Assembly (NCBI GenBank): GCA_029972135.1
Contig: CP124755.1
Location: forward strand, 2,287,991-2,351,990
Origin: Candidatus Thiocaldithrix dubininis
GTDB lineage: Bacteria; Pseudomonadota; Gammaproteobacteria; Thiotrichales; Thiotrichaceae
Direction: 5' to 3'
DNA length: 64,000 bases
Shown here in pieces: positions 1 to 9,006 of the stretch (position 1 is its first letter; each line of letters opens with the position of its first letter). Both the position numbers and the translations under genes were made by a program. The notes beneath the pieces were generated by a model. It saw only the letters and a list, made by a program, of their open reading frames with translations. It had not been told where the DNA came from and made no database searches.

Positions 1-1
1 C

Positions 2-376
2 CCTGTGTGGCAACAAGTTGTCAAAGGGCAGTATCAGGCCATTCCTAGCGTATTAGCCGATCATCAACGTTTAGCGGTGTTAAACGAAGATTATCCCGTC
101 GCTATTCATCAGCCCGCGCATCACATTCAGGGCGTGTTATATTTAGGTGTAAATGCCGACGATATTGCACGTCTAGATCGCTTTGAAGGCGAATATTACG
201 ACCGCATCAGCACACAAGTCACGGATGCGCAAGGTTGCGTTTATTCAGCCGATGTTTATCGCTTAAATGCTCAGTTTCAAGCAATACTTGCTCCTGTTGA
301 TTGGGACGTGGAGCAGTTCAAACAACAAGGCTTGCAACGTTTTTTACAGCAATATAAAGGCTTTCTTAGCATATAA
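2..376 (+). CDS. Gamma-glutamylcyclotransferase family protein (AIG2/GGACT fold), 5' truncated by window edge
   Basis: The frame is already open at the left edge (P-V-W-Q-Q-V-V), so the true start with the usual F-x-Y-G-T-L motif lies outside the window. The motif L-D-R-F-E-G-E-Y-Y-D-R matches the segment of GGCT/AIG2 proteins that carries the catalytic Glu. Relatives cleave or cyclise gamma-glutamyl groups in the cytosol, but many AIG2-like members have no proven substrate. The visible 124 residues fit a family length of about 130-150, so only a few N-terminal residues are missing. It stands apart from the two-component genes that follow. Confidence 0.75.
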   Translation, partial: PVWQQVVKGQYQAIPSVLADHQRLAVLNEDYPVAIHQPAHHIQGVLYLGVNADDIARLDRFEGEYYDRISTQVTDAQGCVYSADVYRLNAQFQAILAPVDWDVEQFKQQGLQRFLQQYKGFLSI

Positions 377-478
377 ATTTGTATGCGCTCTGTGTAAAAA
401 AATGTAAAAGCGGTAGGGTTCTTTTACAGAGCTTTGTATGATGAGCGACGCATAACACCTACTTACGGGATACCCACG

Positions 479-1168
479 ATGAGTCATTTATTACTGGTGG
501 ATGATGATATTGAACTGACTCAAATGCTGGGTGAATACCTCGAACAAGAAGGGTTTACCGTTACCTTAGTGCATCATGGCGAAGCCGCTATTCAAGCTTT
601 AAACGCGCATAGTTTTGCCTTGATTGTATTAGATGTCATGATGCCGGGGCTATCCGGTATTGAAGTGTTAAGCCGCATTCGTTTAACGAGTCAAATTCCC
701 GTGTTAATGCTGACGGCTCGCGGCGATGACATTGATCGCATTATTGGTTTAGAACTGGGCGCAGATGATTATGTACCCAAACCTTGTTTGCCACGGGAAT
801 TGGTAGCACGGATTCGAGCAATTTTGCGACGCGCACAAACAGAAACACAAACCAACCCACAACGAAATAACACTACAAAAGGCGCATTAAGCTTACAGCG
901 CAGCACGCGCCAAGCCAGCTTAAACGGGCAACTTTTGGATTTAACCAGCACCGAATTTAATTTATTAGATGTATTGTTCCAATACGCGGGGCAACCTGTT
1001 AGTAAGCAAGATTTATCACAGTACGGTTTAGGGCGGCATTTAACCCGTTACGACCGGAGTATTGATGTACACATGAGCAGCATTCGCCACAAATTAGGGC
1101 AATTGGCAGACGGACGTTCCTATATCCAGACCATTCGTGGCATGGGTTATCAATTAATTTGGGAATAA
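479..1168 (+). CDS. OmpR/PhoB-family response regulator, CpxR-like
   Basis: The receiver domain (about residues 1-115) has the acidic pocket D8-D9-D10, the phosphoacceptor Asp52 in V-L-D-V-M-M-P, and the conserved Lys in Y-V-P-K-P. A winged-helix DNA-binding domain follows (about 135-229), ending in the typical I-R-G-M-G-Y-Q-L. The pattern G-L-E-L-G-A-D-D-Y-x-P-K-P with R-E-L-V-A-R-I-R-A-I-L-R-R is close to CpxR. The frame is open 45 bases further upstream, but M-S-H-L-L-L-V-D-D-D is the natural start of a receiver domain. The sensor kinase follows after 4 bases, so the pair is co-transcribed. Envelope-stress control is inferred from similarity; no cpxP is nearby. Confidence 0.9.
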   Translation: MSHLLLVDDDIELTQMLGEYLEQEGFTVTLVHHGEAAIQALNAHSFALIVLDVMMPGLSGIEVLSRIRLTSQIPVLMLTARGDDIDRIIGLELGADDYVPKPCLPRELVARIRAILRRAQTETQTNPQRNNTTKGALSLQRSTRQASLNGQLLDLTSTEFNLLDVLFQYAGQPVSKQDLSQYGLGRHLTRYDRSIDVHMSSIRHKLGQLADGRSYIQTIRGMGYQLIWE

Positions 1169-1172
1169 AGAT

Positions 1173-2543
1173 ATGGGACGTTTATTCTGGAAAATATTAT
1201 TTACCTTTTGGTCCACTTTATTATTAGCGGGTTTGGTGACGGGCTTTGCAGTTTGGTTACAACAACGCGAAATGCAAAATGCACAGACAGATTTAAGCCA
1301 ACAACCGAGTTCCATTATGGCAATTCGCGCGGCGGCGAATACTTATGTGTTCGCCGGTAAAACCGCCTTAACCAATTTACTGCAAGAACAACAACAGGAA
1401 GCACCCGCCAGTGCGCAAGTGTATGCAGTGGATGATAAAGGGCAGGAGCTGTTAGGGCGTAGTATTGCTAGCGATATTGTCGAACGAATCCGCACTAGCG
1501 TAATGAACGATGAAAAGCAACCTGCCTCGGCGCGTTTAGTCATTGCTAATAATGTGAGTTATTTATTATTTGTACCGAAACAGAATGCTAATGCCCAAAT
1601 CAATCCACGTAAACGTAGCTTTTTCGCACGTTCACATGTGCCAAGCTGGTTACTCATTAGCATTGGCATCGTGGTGAGTTTTATATCCAGTTGGTTACTG
1701 GCGTCTTACTTTTCGCGTCCCATTCGTACCTTACGCCAAGCCTTTCACGGTTTAGCGGAAGGTAATCTGGCGCAGCGGGTTAACCCAGCAATGGGTACTC
1801 GGCGCGATGAATTAAGTGATTTAAGCCGTGACTTCGATCACATGGCCGAACAAATTCAAAGCCTGATGCATTCGCAAAAACGCTTATTGCATGACGTTTC
1901 ACATGAATTACGCTCACCCTTAGCGCGATTACAAGTCAGCATTGGTTTAGCGCGACAACAACCCGAGCGCTGTTTACAAACCTTAGAACGGATCGAACGT
2001 GAGGCGCAGCGTTTAGATCATTTAGTGGGTGAGGTTTTAACCTTATCGCGTTTGGAAGCAGGTGTTCCGCAAGCGATTGATGAATATTTGGATATTTTAG
2101 AGCTGTTAGATGCAGTAGTTGATGATGCACGGTTTGAAGCGCAAGCCTTAAATAAACAAGTGAATTTCTATTGTGAGCTAGGCGATGCATTAATTACTAA
2201 AGGCTACGGCGAATTATTATTCCGTGCTTTTGATAATGTGATTCGCAATGCCTTACACCACACCCCAGAACACAGCAGTGTACAGGTTTCGGTGCAATGG
2301 TTAGCCGATATGCAACAATTGCAAGTGACGGTCGAAGATTGTGGCAAGGGCGTCGATCCCGAGGAATTACAGTCGATTTTTGCCGCCTTCCAACGCAGCC
2401 AACAACCCAGCGCACATAAAGGTTACGGTTTAGGTTTAGCCATTGCCCGCCGTGCGATTGAAACCCATCAAGGGCGAATTTGGGCAGAAAACCGCAGTGA
2501 AGGCGGTTTACGCATTAGTATTTTATTGCCGATTAAGCCTTAG
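1173..2543 (+). CDS. Membrane sensor histidine kinase, CpxA-like
   Basis: Two membrane segments (about residues 7-29 and 153-178) flank a periplasmic sensor region of about 120 residues. A HAMP linker follows, then the H-box with S-H-E-L-R-S-P (His244), an N-box F-D-N-V-I-R-N-A-L-H-H-T, the G1 motif D-C-G-K-G-V and the G2 motif G-Y-G-L-G-L-A-I. It should autophosphorylate and pass phosphate to Asp52 of the preceding regulator. The 456 residues match CpxA length. The last 11 bases overlap the 3' end of the converging FAD dehydrogenase, with both stop codons inside the shared segment. Confidence 0.9.
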   Translation: MGRLFWKILFTFWSTLLLAGLVTGFAVWLQQREMQNAQTDLSQQPSSIMAIRAAANTYVFAGKTALTNLLQEQQQEAPASAQVYAVDDKGQELLGRSIASDIVERIRTSVMNDEKQPASARLVIANNVSYLLFVPKQNANAQINPRKRSFFARSHVPSWLLISIGIVVSFISSWLLASYFSRPIRTLRQAFHGLAEGNLAQRVNPAMGTRRDELSDLSRDFDHMAEQIQSLMHSQKRLLHDVSHELRSPLARLQVSIGLARQQPERCLQTLERIEREAQRLDHLVGEVLTLSRLEAGVPQAIDEYLDILELLDAVVDDARFEAQALNKQVNFYCELGDALITKGYGELLFRAFDNVIRNALHHTPEHSSVQVSVQWLADMQQLQVTVEDCGKGVDPEELQSIFAAFQRSQQPSAHKGYGLGLAIARRAIETHQGRIWAENRSEGGLRISILLPIKP

Positions 2544-4137
2544 CCAACATGGCTTGCGCTACTGCTTCTGCTACTCGAATACCGTCTACACCTGCCGATA
2601 AAATACCGCCAGCGTAACCTGCACCCTCACCCGCCGGATACAAGCCTTTAGTATTCAAGCTTTGCATATCTTGCCCGCGTGTCATACGTAAGGGCGAAGA
2701 AGTACGCGTTTCAACCCCAGTCAAAACCGCGTCATACATCGAAAAGCCTTTAATTTGCCGATCAAATGCAGGCAATGCCTCACGAATCGCATGAATCGCA
2801 TATGCAGGCAAGCTTGTCGCCAAATCGGTTAAATGCACACCCGGCTGATAAGAAGGCTCTACCGAACCCAATTGTGTGGACGCAATACCCTTAATAAAAT
2901 CGCCAACTAATTGCCCCGGTGCTTCATAATTGCCACCGCCTAATTCATAAGCACGGCTTTCCCATTGACGCTGAAATTCAATACCTGCCAATGGCGAACC
3001 GGAATAATCATCTGGTGTAATACCCACGACAATACCTGCATTTGCATTACGTTCCGCCCGCGAATATTGGCTCATACCGTTAGTGACCACACGTCCCGGT
3101 TCAGAAGTAGCGGCGACTACTTGTCCCCCCGGGCACATACAAAAGCTATATACCGAACGTCCATTCTTGGCGTGGTGCACAATTTTATAATCCGCTGCCC
3201 CTAATAATTCATTACCGGCATATTTACCAAAACGCGCTTGGTCAATCAGGGTTTGCGGGTGTTCAATACGAAAACCTATCGAAAACGGTTTCGCCTCCAT
3301 AAACACGCCGCGTTCATACAGCATTTTGAAGGTATCGCGGGCGCTATGCCCCAAGGCAAAAATAACATAGTCACTGCGCAACTGTTCACCATTGGCTAAG
3401 ATCACACCGCGCAACGTATTATTTTCAATTAAGACATCACTAACTTGCTGTTGAAAGCGAATTTCACCGCCTAATTGCTCGATTTCATGCCGCATATTTT
3501 CCACCATTTTTACAAGGCGGAAGGTGCCGATGTGCGGTTTACTGACGTATAAAATTTCTTCAGGTGCGCCTGCTTTAACAAACTCGCTTAAAACTTTGCG
3601 CCCGTAATGTTTGGGGTCTTTGATTTGGCTATAAAGTTTGCCATCAGAAAATGTCCCAGCGCCGCCTTCACCAAATTGCACATTCGATTCGGGATTGAGT
3701 TGATTACGTCGCCATAACCCCCAAGTATCTTTGGTGCGTTCGCGTACTTTTTTACCCCGCTCTAAAATAATCGGACGTAAACCCATTTGCGCTAAAATTA
3801 AGCCCGCCATAATTCCGCATGGGCCAAATCCCACAATAATCGGACGCTGGGCTAAGGGCGCTTGAACATTAGCCACAAACTGATAGCGGGTATCCGGCGC
3901 TAGATTGACGTGAACGTCGTCTTTGAATTTTTCCAATAACTGATTGGCTGCACGAACTTCAGCATCAATGGTATACACCAACACAATCGCATCGCGCTTA
4001 CGCGCGTCATAACCGCGCTTAAATACGGTAAAATTAATTAAATCATCAAGTTGAATACCCAAGCGTTGTACAATCGCAGTGGGTAAAGCCGTAGGGCTAT
4101 GATCTAAGGGTAAGCGTAATTCCGTCAGGCGTATCAT
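2533..4137 (-). CDS. NAD(P)/FAD-dependent oxidoreductase of the COG2509 type
   Basis: An N-terminal domain of about 95 residues precedes a Rossmann dinucleotide site G-F-G-P-C-G (from about residue 103) ending in an acidic residue at I-L-E-R-G. Further family signatures are N-V-Q-F-G-E-G-G-A-G-T-F-S-D-G-K and the C-terminal G-E-G-A-G-Y-A-G-G-I. This is the widespread 'uncharacterised FAD-dependent dehydrogenase' family, whose physiological substrate is unknown. M-I-R-L-T-E-L is taken as the start; 15 further open codons upstream begin in a Cys-rich stretch unlike the family. Its 3' end overlaps the histidine kinase gene by 11 bases. Confidence 0.85.
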   Translation of the reverse strand: MIRLTELRLPLDHSPTALPTAIVQRLGIQLDDLINFTVFKRGYDARKRDAIVLVYTIDAEVRAANQLLEKFKDDVHVNLAPDTRYQFVANVQAPLAQRPIIVGFGPCGIMAGLILAQMGLRPIILERGKKVRERTKDTWGLWRRNQLNPESNVQFGEGGAGTFSDGKLYSQIKDPKHYGRKVLSEFVKAGAPEEILYVSKPHIGTFRLVKMVENMRHEIEQLGGEIRFQQQVSDVLIENNTLRGVILANGEQLRSDYVIFALGHSARDTFKMLYERGVFMEAKPFSIGFRIEHPQTLIDQARFGKYAGNELLGAADYKIVHHAKNGRSVYSFCMCPGGQVVAATSEPGRVVTNGMSQYSRAERNANAGIVVGITPDDYSGSPLAGIEFQRQWESRAYELGGGNYEAPGQLVGDFIKGIASTQLGSVEPSYQPGVHLTDLATSLPAYAIHAIREALPAFDRQIKGFSMYDAVLTGVETRTSSPLRMTRGQDMQSLNTKGLYPAGEGAGYAGGILSAGVDGIRVAEAVAQAMLAKA

Positions 4138-4280
4138 GGGGGTTTTGTTAACACAACAACTCAAAGAATCGCAGTATAACACTCGCCTATTCAGCTTTTA
4201 AGCCCAGCCAAGCCGCGCCTAATGCAACAAGTGATTCTAGCGCCCCTAGCAAAAGCAAGAAGGCGTAGAATAGAGTTTAT

Positions 4281-4556
4281 TTATTCACCAATAGAGAACA
4301 TGGCTTCTAGATCGTGCCGCGAAAAGGCTTGAAACGCTAATAAAGTTTCTGACTTTTGAATACCGTTTAGCTTTAACATCTGTTGTGTCACTAACTGTGC
4401 TAACGCATCATTATTTGGCACGCGCACTAACGCAATTAAGTCATAATTACCACTGACCGAATACACTTCTGAAACACCCGGTATTTCCGCCAATTGCTCA
4501 GCGGTCGCATTAATTAAATGACGTTCAGCATTAATTAGCACAATAGCGGTAACCAT
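4281..4556 (-). CDS. Stand-alone Lrp/AsnC ligand-binding (RAM) domain protein
   Basis: The 91 residues form only the alpha-beta RAM/AsnC effector domain. It opens with M-V-T-A-I-V-L-I-N and has the pattern G-V-S-E-V-Y-S-V-S-G-x-Y-D-L-I-A-L-V. There is no helix-turn-helix, so it cannot bind DNA as a normal Lrp protein does. Such stand-alone domains are known to assemble into rings and bind amino acids. It is probably monocistronic: about 140 bases separate it from the FAD gene, and the next gene on the same strand ends about 50 bases upstream. Confidence 0.8.
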   Translation of the reverse strand: MVTAIVLINAERHLINATAEQLAEIPGVSEVYSVSGNYDLIALVRVPNNDALAQLVTQQMLKLNGIQKSETLLAFQAFSRHDLEAMFSIGE

Positions 4557-4604
4557 GACTTCATCCTGTAATTGCTAGCAATTTATCTATTATGCCTGAT
4601 TACC

Positions 4605-6992
4605 TTAGTTCGCGGTCACACTAATCGTTAGGGTTTTGGCATTAGCGCCCCCCACAGCTACTGTTCCCACAGTCCAGATACCACTTGTTGGGTTATACGT
4701 GCCACCACCGCTATCCGATACATAACTCATGCGACTTGGTAACAGGTCTTTCACTTGCACATTAGTCGCCACATCTGGACCATCATTAGTTAATGTTAAG
4801 GTGTAAGTAAAGCTTTCACCGGGTTGTACGCTGCTCACCCCTGCTGTTTTACTTAAATGCAAATCAGCTTTTGGTGGATTGCGAAAACCTATATCCAAGC
4901 CATGATTATTTTCACCCGCCTGTCCTACCGTAAAACTAATCTCGGCTGAGTTGGCATTGAGGCTAGCATCCGAATCACGAATATCCGTAAAAGCATCGTT
5001 GCTGCTAATGCCGTCGGCGTTGGCTTGTGTTAATAAATAATTAGTTAATGGTGCTTGTTGAGTATTCACTTTAATGACACAAGCTTCACCTACTTGCATA
5101 ATGGCGGCATTGCTTGCATTACTAAAATAATACTGCCCATCATTACTTGTAGTCGTTGTGGCGGATTCAGTGCCACATTGCAATACAACCTCTACCCCGT
5201 CTAAACCTGCTTCATCAGCATCTTGAATACCATTAGCATTCGTATCTAACCAAATACGGTTACCCACTTCGATAGGTGCAGGGTCTGCAACTAATTCAAT
5301 GTCGCCTAAACCACTGGTTTTGCCAAGGTAACCGGGATCATCTGTCGTACTTTTAGTTCCCGCTGGTGTACCGCGAAACACCTCATAAGGATTGGTTGCT
5401 TGCCCTGTGCTTGAGTTTAAGCGAGTAATACCACCACTAATACTAAAGTTAGAATCATTTAAGGTAGCAACAATATGGTGACCGGGTACTAAAGCGACAC
5501 TACCCATACCATTAATAAAACCATTGCCAATTGATACGTCTATGTAATCGCGCATATCAAAGAAATAGCCACCACCAGGACCAGTAAAATTAGGGTTATA
5601 ATAATTGGGTAAAGCGCCAGTCACTCCATTACAAACTGCATTCGCTTCCAATACCCATGCGCCTTCTGTTCCACAGGCTTTTAATACTTGTCCTTCACCG
5701 GATACGCCGCCATAGAACACATAACTGGCATCATAAGTACGATTGCGTAATGCCATAACCAAATTACCGTTATCTATGGTTAGATCAGTCAACATAGGCT
5801 GAGCACTATCTTTCACATAGCTGCCATCAGCATCTAATGTATCACTCCAACTTCTCCAGAATTCTTTACCGAAATTCAATGGGAAAGTCATTAATTCTGT
5901 AAAATTGCTAGTAGGCTGTTCATAACGCAATATATGGGCTGTAGGCACGCCACCCGCTTCCAACCCTGACTGATTACTACACACTGCACCTACATATAAT
6001 GTACCTTGTGGATTAATACCTAAACCAAACGGGCGAAAATCTGCATCTAGACAGGTAGCTGGTTTAGTAATAGAGCCTAAGTCATTGACGACATTCGCTG
6101 TTTGAGTTGCAACTTTATACAAATGCCGATCATTCAGATTTACAACGTAGAGCCATTGCCCATCATTGGAAATATCCATATCCCCTAATGAAATATGTCC
6201 CACACCAGCCAATGCTGGTAAATCATAAGTTAGCGTATTAATTGAACCTGAGAAATCATGGGAATCGTTACCTGCATTGGGAATAACAGCGTGTAAACTG
6301 ACCGTGTTATCGGGGTTTACCACATAAATACCACCTGTACCACCCGCGCCATAACCAACACCCCGCCGATGATAAGCACTGGTAAATAACTGTTTAGTAT
6401 CACGCTTATACGCAACCCCAAAACTTGAACCAATCTGCTGATGAGTCGCTACTACTGTAGGTGCAATATAACCTGCTTGTTCCTTTTTACCTGTTGCAGC
6501 AGCAGGAATCTTTACCAATGCGCCTAAAGTACGATAATCAATGCTGCCTTCTGTCGCCCGATTTGTTGGGCCTACGACAGCAAGCGGAGTACTTAAGAAA
6601 AAACTATCGTTGACATATTGACTCGGATAATTCAGCGCCAAATTCACATTATTATTGCCATCTTGGGCAAATTGTACGGATGTTCCGCCTGATTTACTGG
6701 GATATAACTGATTATCAAGCCATGAAAATTCAATACGATACGACGTTGCAGTGCTTAAGCCGCTTAGGTTATACGCCCCAGTCGCATCGGTAGTGCTGGT
6801 TGCTACCGTTGAACCACTGCTTGCAACAGCTTTGACACTGACGCCTACTACGGGCAGTTCGTTATAACTACCCCCACTCTCAAACGTACCGTTCGCATTG
6901 AAATCTTGAAAAACGCGTCCGGAAATATCGGCTTGCCCCACGACCGGCAGCATTAAAAATAATGTGCCCCACTGCCATTGTTTCTTCAGCAT
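4605..6992 (-). CDS. Secreted SdrB-repeat / DUF11 surface protein
   Basis: A Sec signal peptide of about 21 residues ends at V-V-G-Q-A. An SdrD-B-like (CNA-B fold) domain follows with D-I-S-G-R-V-F-Q-D-F-N-A-N-G, then a central region of about 450 residues with repeated beta-rich segments (N-D-G-Q-W-L-Y-V-V-N and similar) that looks like a propeller. A second SdrB domain has G-N-R-I-W-L-D-T-N-A-N-G-I-Q-D and a Ca-binding-type D-x-N-x-N-G-x-x-D loop. A C-terminal DUF11 domain starts at A-D-L-H-L-S-K-T. The protein stops at the last DUF11 strand, with no anchor or sorting signal, so release or outer-membrane association is likely. Substrate and partners are unknown. Confidence 0.75.
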   Translation of the reverse strand: MLKKQWQWGTLFLMLPVVGQADISGRVFQDFNANGTFESGGSYNELPVVGVSVKAVASSGSTVATSTTDATGAYNLSGLSTATSYRIEFSWLDNQLYPSKSGGTSVQFAQDGNNNVNLALNYPSQYVNDSFFLSTPLAVVGPTNRATEGSIDYRTLGALVKIPAAATGKKEQAGYIAPTVVATHQQIGSSFGVAYKRDTKQLFTSAYHRRGVGYGAGGTGGIYVVNPDNTVSLHAVIPNAGNDSHDFSGSINTLTYDLPALAGVGHISLGDMDISNDGQWLYVVNLNDRHLYKVATQTANVVNDLGSITKPATCLDADFRPFGLGINPQGTLYVGAVCSNQSGLEAGGVPTAHILRYEQPTSNFTELMTFPLNFGKEFWRSWSDTLDADGSYVKDSAQPMLTDLTIDNGNLVMALRNRTYDASYVFYGGVSGEGQVLKACGTEGAWVLEANAVCNGVTGALPNYYNPNFTGPGGGYFFDMRDYIDVSIGNGFINGMGSVALVPGHHIVATLNDSNFSISGGITRLNSSTGQATNPYEVFRGTPAGTKSTTDDPGYLGKTSGLGDIELVADPAPIEVGNRIWLDTNANGIQDADEAGLDGVEVVLQCGTESATTTTSNDGQYYFSNASNAAIMQVGEACVIKVNTQQAPLTNYLLTQANADGISSNDAFTDIRDSDASLNANSAEISFTVGQAGENNHGLDIGFRNPPKADLHLSKTAGVSSVQPGESFTYTLTLTNDGPDVATNVQVKDLLPSRMSYVSDSGGGTYNPTSGIWTVGTVAVGGANAKTLTISVTAN

Positions 6993-7115
6993 ATTGTTTC
7001 ACTGCCCCAACCTTATTTTATTTATACGGCAACTATAGGTAGTTATGCATTGCATGAAGCTGAATCTAAAGCATTAATGTCAATTATTAAGCGATTTTCC
7101 TGATAAGCAACTGCC

Positions 7116-7922
7116 TTAGTTAGCGTCCAATAAGTACGGATGTAAAAATAACACTTGTAAGTCTTTACTAGGCGTAAAATTGGTTTTCTCCATAACAAAG
7201 GTAGTTGCATTAACTTTCTTCACACCCGTACCGCAAAAGCTTAATTTATTATTTGGCTCGGCTTTTTGTAAGGTCAGTTTAAATTTACCAATTGAACCTT
7301 TCCAATTAGCGCCTGTGGTTAGAATATATTCAACAATACCTGTGGAAATATGCCCGCCTTTTTTATAAGTATCCGCAATCCATTGCTGGGTGTCTTTATC
7401 AATACAAAAGCGCCCGTCTTTTTCATTATGCATACCAAAATCGACTCCACCACCAGTTATTGGCACATAACTATGTGAGACGGATACGGTTTTACCTGCT
7501 GGAAAAGTTTGCAACCAATGATGAGTAACTTTATAAAAGGTTTCAGCATTGCGTTTAATGGTTTTACGCTCAGTCTCGAAGGTACGCGGCTTACCGTCTA
7601 CCATCAACTTAAATTTCATGGGGTTTGCAGCTTGCGGATCGGCACTTAAATCCATATCGGTTTCTGCGGGCAATTCCGGCAATGGAAAGGCAACGCGGGT
7701 AGTAACCGCTCTATTGCTCGTATTCCGAAATTTATAATCGACCTTAATTTTCGTTTCGCTGACGAATAAATCTTCTTGCTGCATAGCAATCGCATCAGAT
7801 TGCGTTAATACCAATCCGCCCGCGCCAATTACAGCGCTGGAATCATTCGCTTGCACATTGCTTATGAGTAAAGCCGCACTCAGACACAATGCAGTTTGTA
7901 TTGACCTATTAAATACTCGCAT
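7116..7922 (-). CDS. DUF4424-family exported protein
   Basis: A signal peptide ends near residue 25 (S-N-V-Q-A). The segment A-V-I-G-A-G-G-L-V-L-T-Q-S-D-A-I-A-M-Q-Q-E-D-L-F-V and the following V-x-Y-x-F-R-N motif are the recognisable start of DUF4424 proteins. These are periplasmic proteins of unknown function with an immunoglobulin-like N-terminal part. Two cysteines (R-F-C-I-D and S-F-C-G-T) could form a disulfide. It lies 26 bases downstream of the hypothetical membrane protein gene on the same strand, so the two may be co-transcribed. Confidence 0.7.
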   Translation of the reverse strand: MRVFNRSIQTALCLSAALLISNVQANDSSAVIGAGGLVLTQSDAIAMQQEDLFVSETKIKVDYKFRNTSNRAVTTRVAFPLPELPAETDMDLSADPQAANPMKFKLMVDGKPRTFETERKTIKRNAETFYKVTHHWLQTFPAGKTVSVSHSYVPITGGGVDFGMHNEKDGRFCIDKDTQQWIADTYKKGGHISTGIVEYILTTGANWKGSIGKFKLTLQKAEPNNKLSFCGTGVKKVNATTFVMEKTNFTPSKDLQVLFLHPYLLDAN

Positions 7923-7948
7923 GACACTACCCTCCTTCGCTTATTAAA

Positions 7949-8992
7949 TTAAACAGCTTTAGTTAAGGCACGTTTGCTAGTCCGAATTAAATTATAAGTG
8001 GAAACTAAACTGGCAAGACCTGAAATTAAGGAGGCAATCAGGCCAATCATTAATTCCGTGGTTTTACGCAATACTTTAACCGAGCGTAACGCACCTTTAC
8101 CTAGCACTTTAACAATACCTTTGGTTTGGCTACCGTATTTCACGGTAATTTTTTCTAATTGCACTAAATCATCGGCATTGTCCACATACTTCATCATATG
8201 AATAGCATCTGCCGTTGAACTGGATTTACGAATGGTGTTTAAACTATCAGTGGTATTTTGTAGGGATTTTAAAGCGGCTGGGTTATAAGCTCTGACCGCC
8301 GCGCTACGAATACCGTCCATGCTTTTTTCTGCCTTAGCCACCACTAAAAAGCTTTTATAATCGAATACATCACCGGCTTGTTTTATTAAAACTTTCTGAA
8401 AACCGGGGGTAAGATTACCGGCGCGTGTGGCTAATTTTGCAGTTGAGACACCGCCCTTTGCAGGAGACGCTGAACCCGCACTGACAATCGTGGCAGCCGT
8501 TAAACCGACCCCTACACCCGCTAACGCAACAATTAACTCATTCACAGGTTTGCCTTGTGCATATAGCTGATATTGTTCCCACAAATCACGCACATCACCC
8601 ACTACCGTAAAGTCCGATGTAATAGCCCCCGCCACACCTACCCCGCTTTCGCCTTTACCATCAATAAACCCCGTTGTGAAATCATTTAGGGTTCGCTTGG
8701 CTTGATTGTACGGGCTGTCTAACTCCGCCAACTGTGCCGCATAATCTTCTGGCTTAATGGCATACCCGAAAGTTTTCGCAATACTCAAATACATACGCGC
8801 ATCTTCAGGATTATTGTCCTGAATAGCTTGTTCAATTAATTGCTTAACTTGCGCATCATTTACATCTTGTTTCATCATTTGCACAATATTGGGGTCGATA
8901 AAATCATACTGCCAATGCTTTAGCACCGCGTATAAACTACCCGCTAATATCACGCCAGACATTAATACTAAAAACCAGTTCCATACTTTCAT
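7949..8992 (-). CDS. Membrane-anchored protein of unknown function
   Basis: I do not recognise a named family. One N-terminal membrane segment (about residues 5-24) is followed by a mostly alpha-helical periplasmic part. A Gly/Ala/Val-rich hydrophobic stretch near residues 157-175 and a second one near 315-335 (L-M-I-G-L-I-A-S-L-I-S-G-L-A-S-L-V) may be membrane-inserting. Residues 43-85 (D-V-N-D-A-Q-V-K-Q-L-I-E-Q-A-I) read like short helical repeats. It sits between metA (15-base gap) and the DUF4424 gene on the same strand. No catalytic motif is visible. Confidence 0.6.
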   Translation of the reverse strand: MKVWNWFLVLMSGVILAGSLYAVLKHWQYDFIDPNIVQMMKQDVNDAQVKQLIEQAIQDNNPEDARMYLSIAKTFGYAIKPEDYAAQLAELDSPYNQAKRTLNDFTTGFIDGKGESGVGVAGAITSDFTVVGDVRDLWEQYQLYAQGKPVNELIVALAGVGVGLTAATIVSAGSASPAKGGVSTAKLATRAGNLTPGFQKVLIKQAGDVFDYKSFLVVAKAEKSMDGIRSAAVRAYNPAALKSLQNTTDSLNTIRKSSSTADAIHMMKYVDNADDLVQLEKITVKYGSQTKGIVKVLGKGALRSVKVLRKTTELMIGLIASLISGLASLVSTYNLIRTSKRALTKAV

Positions 8993-9006
8993 ATCATTAG
9001 CTTAGC

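Noticed and set aside
434..478. N-terminal extension of the response regulator.
   Set aside because: The receiver fold begins at the internal M-S-H-L-L-L-V-D-D-D; the extra 15 residues match nothing.
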